This document shows positions 1-7,100 of a stretch of 10,096 nucleotides of DNA, in pieces. The stretch lies in assembly GCA_001430745.1 (NCBI GenBank), contig KQ481957.1, positions 16,974 to 27,069 of the forward strand, in the 5' to 3' direction. The notes beneath the pieces were generated by a model. The model saw nothing but the letters and a program-made list of their open reading frames with translations, was not told the DNA's origin and did not search any database. Every line of letters starts with the position of its first letter. Position 1 is the stretch's first letter. Made by a program: the position numbers and the translations under genes. Source of the DNA: Auxenochlorella pyrenoidosa. Taxonomy: Eukaryota; Chlorophyta; Trebouxiophyceae; Chlorellales; Chlorellaceae.

Positions 1-2898
1 AGGGCTCCCGGGCTGCTGGAGGTGAACAGGGCAGGATGAACGTGACGCCACAGGGCAGCGGGCGAGGGGGTGCGGGTAGGAGCAGGGCGCCGGGCGGAGG
101 CGAGGGAGGGGCCTGCGTGGGGCCCGGCACACCCGCCTCTCGCAGGCACTGCCCCGCCGCTCCAACTGGCACCCATGTGGCAGCGCCGGCGCAGCCCTGT
201 AGGGAGCTCACTCACCCGGTAGGGCAGGTCTCCCAGGAAAGTGCCGTTGTCAAAGCCCAGGCAGGAGGCCTTGAGCAGCGGCCGCGTCTGCGGGCGGGGT
301 TGGCGCGGGGCAGGCCTGGGCGTCAGGATGCATAACGGTGTGGCTCCCGCGGTTGTGCGGGTCAGGGCGGCGGCAACGGCAGGGCGGAGCAGCGAGGTGG
401 CGGAAGGCGGGCGGGCCCTCGGCTGGCAGCGCTGCAGGCACGGCTGCAGGCACGGTTGCGCCTTGGTTGCGACAACCAACAGGAGCATGCATTTTTGGTA
501 AAGCAAAGATTGAAGATTGAGAGACGAAAGATGGCAGTTCCGCGCCTTGCAGAACATGACCGGGCACTCGCTGTTGGGCATTTGGTACTCCAAGGGGAGC
601 GAGGTGTTGGGGCCCAGGGCGGCGTACACCTCGTCAAAGGTCTCTGCGGCAGGTGGGGGCAATTCTTCCTTGTTTGGCAGATATCTGGGTTGCAAGTTCC
701 ATTGCGGTTAGACAGACTGTCAAAGCTCACTGCGGCAGGCGGGGGCGAATTAGACGGGGGCCAGGGCGTGGGGCGTGGGGCAGGGCACCCAGTGGGCTTG
801 CACATGGGCTGCACAGTGCTCGTCATAGCTCTTGCGCACGCGGTCCCCATCGGGAGGTTGCTGGGCAGCGCTGCGCTGCGAGCGGCACGCCCAGGCGTCC
901 CCACATCGAGCGGCGCACGCCTTTACGAGGCTGGCAGCCAACGCAACGCCGAGCATGCGCCATCGACTGGCGGCCACGCTCTCCAAGCATGCCCCCACCC
1001 AAGGCCCGCCGCATGCCCCCTTGCATCCTGTGGCCACAGCGCCACTCACTGTCGCCGGGGTCTTGCAGCGCCGCCGGCGCATAGGGTGGGAGGTTGGGCA
1101 GGACCACGGCGCCAGCCAACACATCCTTGGTGATCAGAGGGTTCACTGCCCTGACGGCCGTCAGCGCCGTGCCTGCAGGCGCGCAGGGGCGGGCGGCCGC
1201 GCTGGGTCATGCCGGGCGCCAGTAGCGGCTGACGGCCGTGGCAAGAGCAATCAAGCTGCGTGCATGTGGACGCGAGGCATGTCGTTGCAGTGCTGCGCGT
1301 CAAGCTCCCGAGGCGGCCCCGTCCCGTGCCGCTGGCGAAACAAGGCGATGTCTCAACAGACGGGCGGCCACGGCGCGCGGCACTCGGGCCGCGCCGACGG
1401 CTCACGGTCGCTGGGGGCGGGCGCGCCAAAGGGCCACAGGTAGTGAACCACGACCAGCTGCTCAAAGCTCCAGGCGAAGGGCGCGTTGAAGCCGGCCCAG
1501 GGCGTGCCAAAGGTGACAACGTCGGCGTTGGCCATGGGGAAGCGCAGCGCGGCCCAGGGGCCGCACAGCAGGGCGAGGCCGCCGGCGGCGCCCTCGCCCA
1601 CGCACGTCACGCGCGCCGCCTGCTCGCCGCCCAGGAAGGCAGCGACCGCCTGCAGCGGCCGGGGTGGGGTAGGGGTGAGAGGGTGGTTGGTTGGGGGGTG
1701 GGGGGGGCATGCATCGGCGGCGCAACGCCGCGGTGCCGCCGCGCCCAGCGACACACAGCAGGGGCGATGTTGTGACGCAGGCCACGCCGGCAGACGGGGA
1801 GGAAGGGGACGCGCCCCGCTGCGCCCAGCTCACGTCGGCCAGCGCGCCGGCGGTGGAGGGAGGCACTACGCCGTCGGCCGACGCGCCGCCGCTGCCGTTG
1901 GCCAGCGGCTGCCAGGCGTCCACCAGGGTGGCCGGCGCCTCGCTCGTGTACACCCACTCCTTGAGGAAGGGCACCTGCTTGGTGGTGGTGGCCCAGCCGT
2001 CGGCTGCAGGCAGATAGGGCAGGGCGCCAGTCCTTGAGCAAGGGGACATGGTTTGTGGAAGCTGCGCAGCGGTCGGCTGAGGGCGGAGGCGGCAGGAAAG
2101 GCAGGGCCAGGCCCTGCCTGCCAGTCTTGCCATGCTTCCCGGCATTGCAAGGTGCACAGGCTGCCAGCCAGGACGGCAGGCTGCACACACGCGTGCACAT
2201 CGCCAGCGGAGAGGGCACGGACGGAGTGGGAACACGGGATGCGTCCTGGCTGGCATGAGGCACGCTCTCACTTGTGAGGCCTGGGAGGGAGAAGACCAGG
2301 ACCACTTCGCCAGGCGCCGCCTGGTGCATGGACACCTGCGCGAGGCGGGAAGTGGCAACACCACACGGCGGGCGGGCTCATTCTTTGCTGCCGGGCTCCT
2401 TGCGTGAGTGCCTTCGCATGCGTGTGCCTACGTATGCGTGGAGAAGCAGCCCTTCAGGGATGCATTGCCCCTTGGGCAGGGGGCGCAGGGGCAGAGGCTT
2501 GCATTGCCTCCCCGGCCGCACCTCGCCGCCAGACCCGAAAGGCAGGCTGGCAGAGCGGATGGCCGCAGTCTCAAAGGTGCCCTTCAAAAATTGCAGTGCA
2601 TAGGCTGTCCTCAGAGCCACGGCATCTGCAGGGCACAGGGAAGCGGCCAGCATGTCAGACGCAGGAATCGCACCGGGCAGCAACGACAACGGGGCGGCGG
2701 CGGCGGCACCTTGCATGTGATACCCAGCAGCGATAGAGCCGCCATGGGGGGCTCACTGTAGCTCGTGATGGGCCTGGTGACGTCGTTGATCCACTCGCTG
2801 TCATCGCCAAAGCCGAAGAGCGCCGCGCCGGGCTGTGCGCAAGCAGCGAGCAGCAGAAGTGTCGCTGCTGCGATGGGGGCTGCTCGGTGCGTAGCCAT
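1..2898 (-). CDS. Secreted class 3 lipase-like protein, probably catalytically inactive (3' end outside window)
   Basis: Exons, read right to left: 2898-2724, 2625-2522, 2335-2272, 2003-1834, 1649-1406, 1172-1050, 643-546 (or 643-561), 287-216 and the partial 15-1. All phases agree, giving about 355 residues in the window. The start ATG at 2898 opens a signal peptide. Seen: LVFSLPG near residue 107 then a GW (the fold's usual FRGT...DW strand), VYTSEAP...DAW, then VTCVGEGAAGGLALL and VVTFGTPWAG. This order is that of Lipase_3 alpha/beta hydrolases (elbow GHSLGG, strand FGxPxxG). The elbow serine is Gly191 here, and the usual Asp motif (DxVP) is not recognisable after FGTP. Exons 6-8 (VNPLITKDVL, TFDEVYAALG, CLGFDNGTFL) form a C-terminal extension I do not recognise. 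The fold is likely, lipase activity unlikely. Exon 7's donor is the weakest junction: GC at 545, or a poor GT at 560. The gene is divergent from the plus-strand gene. Confidence 0.72.
288..545 (-). other. Intron 7 of the lipase-like gene, probable GC-AG intron
   Basis: Exon 7 must end in phase 0, because exon 8 (TRPLLKASCLGF...) begins in phase 0. The phase-0 donors visible are AAG|GCGCGG at 545 and CCG|GTCATG at 560. Neither fits the GT consensus well. The GC choice keeps residues VMFCK in the protein. Confidence 0.4.
431..454. repeat. Perfect 12-bp tandem repeat, two units
   Basis: The unit gctgcaggcacg occurs twice without mismatch inside intron 7 of the minus-strand gene. No function is evident. 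Confidence 0.85.
632..746 (-). repeat. Tandem duplication of the acceptor and start of minus-gene exon 7
   Basis: Copy A (632-660) spans the acceptor of exon 7; copy B (718-746) lies 86 bp upstream in the 406-bp intron 6. They agree at 25 of 29 positions. Copy B keeps the acceptor (AG at 731-730) and reads SFDSLSN where the exon reads TFDEVYA. It has no usable donor and is out of frame with the real exon. The rest of this intron (750-1049) holds nothing I can name. Confidence 0.7.
1578..1598 (-). other. Degenerate nucleophile elbow (GEGAAGG) of the lipase fold
   Basis: Residues 189-195 read GEGAAGG where class 3 lipases carry GHSLGG. The flanks fit the family: a VTCV beta strand before, a GLALL helix after, and VVTFGTPWAG further on. 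The reading comes directly from the reverse strand, in an exon with good splice borders (acceptor ctgcag at 1650, donor GTGAGC at 1405). Without the serine, ester hydrolysis by the normal mechanism is not expected. Confidence 0.65.
1953..2086 (-). repeat. Tandem duplication of the acceptor and start of minus-gene exon 4
   Basis: Copy A (1953-2013) contains the acceptor and first 17 codons of exon 4. Copy B (2026-2086), in the upstream intron at a 73-bp offset, matches at about 45 of 61 positions with no gap. Copy B keeps an AG acceptor at 2078-2077 and reads DRCAASTNHVPLLKDW against DGWATTTKQVPFLKEW in the exon. No GT donor follows copy B, and 73 is not a multiple of three, so using copy B would shift the frame. 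Confidence 0.8.
2821..2898 (-). other. Signal peptide of the lipase-like protein
   Basis: Residues 1-26 have a short basic N-region (His4, Arg5), a hydrophobic core PIAAATLLLLAACA, and small residues suited to signal peptidase after GAA (before LFG) or after ACA. This predicts entry into the secretory pathway. A plastid transit peptide is less likely because the stretch is short, hydrophobic and poor in Ser/Arg. Confidence 0.7.
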
Positions 2899-3346
2899 GC
2901 TATCGATCTACAGCAAGGCCTAATTGATCCTCTCAGCGCAAGGGGGAAGAGGCCTGGCACCCAGGACAAACTCTGCCGAGGAGCTTGCGGCCGGGTGCGG
3001 CCTGCAAGCACCACGGAAGCGTGTGCACAGCGGCGAGAGCGAGGTGTAGGGTGCCGATAGGCTCACGCAAGTACTGCAGCACAGCGGGCGCAGCATGGAT
3101 ACACTGCGAGCAATTTGCACGTCTCAAGCAGTGAGGAGCTCTCCTATCCTCACCGTAACTCATCAGCGAGCACATCACATACGTAGCTTATCCATCTAAG
3201 CACCACAAGGTATGCAGGCAATGTAAGCTGGACAGATGCGATGGGAGCTGCCACCACTTGCTCGTGCCGTTGGGTTGTGATACCGGCGAATGGCATGCCA
3301 TGTTGGCGTGCAAGCAGAAGCAGCAGCCTTTCTGCAGAAGAAGAGG

Positions 3347-3830
3347 GTATGTCACGTCTGCAATGAAAAAGGGTGCAAAGGCGCTGGCGATGACAATGGC
3401 TCATGCACGGGAATGGCACATCGCTTGAGCAGCCGCTCAACTTAGCCTGATGTTGGTGGCAGGCAATGGCATGAGCACTGAGTATATATGGGCATGTGTA
3501 ACAGGGGCTGCAAACCGGGGCTGAGTCAGCCAGTCCAAAGTAGTGTGGCATGGGCACACGCTGGCAGCGTTGCAATTCTGCAAGTCCGATTGAGCATCAC
3601 GAACTAGGGCTGAACAGTGAACCCGAGAAGCCAGCACGCTTGCTGCATTCCACATTGCCGCAAGTTGAAGTAGATCAGGGGTGATCTGGAAGCACGTTAC
3701 TGGTGGAGAGATGCGCCCCATCTTGGCGGCCACGTTCCACGCAGTGCACGAGGCGGCGCCCTGGCATCCCTCACCCCGATGGGCATGCCCTCTGTGGACC
3801 CTCCTAATCCGACTTCTCCTTCACATTCAG
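3347..3830 (+). other. Possible 5'UTR intron of the plus-strand gene
   Basis: The acceptor ttctccttcacattcag ends at 3830, preceded by a branch-point-like ctaat, and lies 29 bp before the start ATG. The best upstream donor is AGG|GTATGT at 3347; AAG|GTATGC at 3210 is an alternative. Only the acceptor side is convincing. The TATA-like site lies inside this interval, so the two proposals compete unless transcription starts upstream. Confidence 0.3.
3483..3489. promoter_or_regulatory. TATA-like element (TATATAT)
   Basis: A near-palindromic TATATAT lies in the intergenic region, 371 bp before the plus-gene ATG and about 585 bp before the minus-gene ATG. It could serve either strand. If it serves the plus gene, the 5'UTR would be long or contain an intron. 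Confidence 0.3.
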
Positions 3831-3859
3831 GCTCGCCCCTTGCCGCCTGATCAGCAGCA

Positions 3860-4193
3860 ATGGGGCTGCCAGAGGAGCTCAAAGCCTCTGCCGACGCAGT
3901 CGAAGAGCTGCGCAGCAGCTTGGAGGAGGAGAGCCTGAGTCCGATCGAGATTGAGGGCCCGGCGGCGCGGTTCACAGTGCGCTCCGAGGACGGCACAGCC
4001 TACCCCTTTGTCGCCGTCTTCCTGGGCTCCTCGCTCCCCTGCGGCGCCTCCCTGTCTTGTTCCCGCACTGTGAAGGGCCTGATCAAGGCCAACGGCAAGC
4101 TGGGCGCCCACAGCACCCTGACGCGTGCGGTGGCAGCGGCGGGGCGCTGCGTCGGCGTCGACCTTGACTGGGTGGCCGAGGCGGAGGCCGAAG
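3860..4193 (+). other. Exon 1: RWD-like N-terminal domain
   Basis: Residues 1-111 start with a charged amphipathic helix (EELKASADAVEELRSSLEEE), then FTVRSEDG and YPFVAVFLG strands and a long Ala-rich helix ending VDLDWVAEAEAE. The place before an acidic linker and a UBE2Q-type fold matches the N-terminal RWD domain of UBE2Q. The sequence match itself is weak, so the name rests mostly on position. Confidence 0.45.
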
Positions 4194-7100
4194 GTATGCG
4201 TTGCTGTTGTATGGGTGCTGCAGAGACAGCAAGTCTGACTGACCAGCATTGTGCAGGCGCCGCCGCCGCAGGATTCTACCCGTCCTCATCTGCGGCGCTA
4301 ACCGCTCACCCGCCGACGCTACTGCACTGTGCAGAGTCAGCGCGCGTCACCCACCCACCCCCTCATGGCCTCCCCGCTGCAGGCAACGGCAGCGATGAGG
4401 AGATGGAAGATGCGGGCGCCCATGGCGACAGCGACGCCGGCAGCGATGGCGAGGAGGATGAGATCCTGCGAGAGTGGTCAAAGCGCCTAGTCAAGTGGGT
4501 TGCGATGTAGATTGGTCCGCAGCGTCATAATTGCAGGGCAGGGGCGTTTGGCTGCCAACGGGCCCTTCCGGCTGGGCACTCTTGTGCTGCCACCAGTTTG
4601 GCTGCTGGTCTGGCATGCCCGAGCAGTCTGCTCTAGTCTGCCTCGGGTGTGGCACTGTGGGTGCTGAGCAGGCTCGGCAGTCGTCGCTTTGGCATGGGCT
4701 GTGCAGTCTGCGGGGCCTGGGGTTGCTGCGCTGCCCTTCGCGTCACGGCAGTGCCTGCCCATCACCCTGCGCCCCCGCAGGGTGGAAAAGATCGAGAGGG
4801 CCATTGAGGAGCGGGAGCAGTGTGAAGAGGCGTCGGGGGACTTGGACGCCCTGCAGCAGCGGCAGGTGGGTGGCAGCATGGGTGCGGGTCTCTGACCTTT
4901 GACCGGTCCTCACGACGTCATCCGTGCGACAGTTCCAGGCCAGCCCGGGCTGCAGGCAGCGAGGCAGCCCCAGAGCTCAACCGCCTCCACATTCCGCTCC
5001 CCCGCCCCCCGTTCCGCCCCTCCCCAGATCTTTGACAGCCGCGCCGCCTTCCGCCGGCTGGCAAACGAGCTGGAGGAGATCTTCAAGGCGCACGACTTCA
5101 ACATGGTGGGTGCTGCGCGCGCTGTGGATGCTGACGGTGCTGTGCGTGCTGCAGGCGTCGCACCTGCCACCCGCATGCTCTCGCGCATGTCAGGCGCGCC
5201 CAGCCCTCGGCGACGGTGCCCCCGCCCGGCTGGCAAGCCCGCGTGCTCGCTGGCGACCGCCGTTCGGCCACCAGGCAGAAGGGGGCACATGCGCCGCAGC
5301 ATGCACCGACCACAGTTGCTGCATCTTCCCGCCCATGCCCAACTCCCTGCCCGCAGGTGGCAGAGGCAGCAGACGAGCCAGACGGCCTGTACCGCTGGCA
5401 CGTCACTCTGGGCGGCTTTGACCCCGAATCGCCACTGGCGCAGGCACGAACCCGGGGAGGTTGACCGGCTGCCGGGAGGGGCCGACCGGGGGCGGGTCCT
5501 CTGCGGCAGGTAGAGCAGCGTGCCTGGGCGCTGCGTGCTCGTTGAACCTTGCAAGCTTTGCTGTAGCCTGCGCGGCTGCGAGCTGCCGGCCATTGTATGC
5601 TGTTATATATGCTGTTACATGTCATCGGCCCCGCAGGACATGCGCGAGGCGGGGCGCCGCTTCGGCAGCTCCTCTGTGCAGCTTCAACTGGTGTTCAAGC
5701 GGCCGCTGCACCCGTTCTACCCGCCCAGCGTGCAGCTGGTCAGCCCTCGCTTCCAGGGGCCCATCCTCAGGTGCAGGGGCCAGGGCTGCCAGGCGGCGGC
5801 AGGCCCATCAGGCCTGGGCGCCCGCGGCACCGCACCCCCTGCCCCTTGCTTGCTGCCGCTGCCTCGTGCGCCACTGTGACATGCACACTCTTTGCACCTA
5901 AGCCCCCCGCCCCCACCTTACCCCACCCCACCCCCACCCCACCGCCTACCCCAACCCACCCCCACCCCACAGCACCCACCCACCCACCCCCACTACCACC
6001 ACACACACACACACACGCCTGCCAGCCAGCCCACTCAGCCCCTGGCCCCTCCCGCCCCCCCTGCCTGCAGCGCCGTGGCCTCCCACCCGCTGTTTAGCGT
6101 GAGGGGGTGGGACCCCACGCGCCCCGCCCGCGACGCGCTGCTGCTGCTCAAGGCATTCCTCGAGGTGGGTGCTGCATCTCACATCGGGTGGCCGACAGCA
6201 GCTTGTGGGGCTGCACAGGGCAGGCTTCACAACAGGCGGGTGGCGGACACAACAGCAATCCGCAGGCCTGCAGAGGACAGGCTGCCCAGCAGGCGGGTGG
6301 CCGACCGCGGCGCGTGGGTTTGCGCAGGTGACGGCAACATCGGCGCGCGTGCCTGGTCTGTTGCCTGCTCACTGGCCCCTGGCGAGGCCGGCTGCTGGCG
6401 CTCGTGCCACCCACTGCAGAAGAACGCGCGCGTCGACTTTGGCTCGCCGCGCAACGTTGCCGGGCCGCTGGCCTACCTGCCTGTAGAGGTGCGGGCCGAG
6501 CCCTCTGATGAGCGTTGCATGAGTTGTGACTGCTTGGTTGCCGGAGCCATGTGGTGTTGTCCGGGCGCGCTGTGCGAGGGCGCTGGCCGAGCCTTCTGTG
6601 CTGGCCTCGCTGGCGGTGCTTTGCACGCCGCTGCCGGCCCCGCATAGGCTGCATAAATGCTCCTGCAATACCCAACGGATGTCCCCGTTTGCAGGCCAGA
6701 GTGTGTGCTGCAATGCCACAGTAGCCCATCCTGCAACTCCCCTCGGGAGCACCTTGCGTGGTTGACCGGCGCTGCCCGCCCGCCCGCTGGCCTGCCTGGC
6801 TGCTTGCCTGCGCTCCCCCCGCAGGTGCTGCTGGCCAAGCTGGAGGCGCTGACGGGCACAGCTGCGGCGGCGCAGAGCCTGCAGCAGTACCAGGACATGT
6901 ACAGGTGGTGCTGGCTGCTCTCCACATCCCCTGCCTGCAAGCAGCCCCCCCGAGCCCGGCTGCCAGCGAGCCGGCTGGCTAGCCAGCGGGCCGGCTGCCG
7001 AGCAGGCAGCGCACTGGTCCCAGCTGCCACCGACCATCACTACCTCCCGGCGCTCCATGCCTCCCTCTGTTCCCGGGCCCCTCTGTTCCCGGCTGTGCAG

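Larger units (their letters stand above)
2899..3859. other. Divergent intergenic region between the two genes
   Basis: This 961-bp stretch separates two genes transcribed away from each other and is visibly less GC-rich than the rest of the window. It should hold both promoters. The open frames in it are short, lack recognisable protein features and are not supported as genes. Signals visible are a TATA-like heptamer at 3483-3489, two good donor-like sites (AAG|GTATGC at 3210, AGG|GTATGT at 3347) and an acceptor with a pyrimidine tract at 3830. Confidence 0.7.
5357..6488 (+). other. Exons 5-8: UBE2Q-type E2 fold without catalytic cysteine
   Basis: Residues 204-331. Landmarks shared with UBE2Q: GLYRWHVTL (family LYDWNVKL), SVQLQLVFK then HPFYPPSVQLVSP (family FPFDPPFVRVVSP), a GW-D-P turn, and NARVDFGS (family KARVQFG). 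Where UBE2Q has AICMELL before KQGW, this protein reads ASHPLFSVRGW. No cysteine occurs anywhere in exons 5-8. It is therefore likely a UEV-like pseudo-E2 that binds ubiquitin or a partner but cannot form a thioester. Confidence 0.72.

Noticed and set aside
1151..1164. 14-bp palindrome ctgacggccgtcag
   Set aside because: It lies inside exon 6 of the lipase-like gene and is explained by coding sequence (LTAVRA); no regulatory role is supported.
1254..1295. A possible extra exon of the lipase-like gene reading CNDMPRVHMHAA on the minus strand, resembling the lipase DxVP motif
   Set aside because: It has an acceptor but cannot be placed between exons 5 and 6 with consistent phases and a good donor, and its frame soon meets a stop. 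Direct joining of exons 5 and 6 fits in phase 1.
1462..2364. A 300-codon open frame on the minus strand
   Set aside because: Only 2003-1834 is a real exon in this frame. The preceding and following parts are introns, judged by splice sites and by better sequence in other frames.
3150..3575. Open frame of 141 codons on the minus strand in the intergenic region
   Set aside because: It has no recognisable domain, no good start context and lies where promoters are expected.
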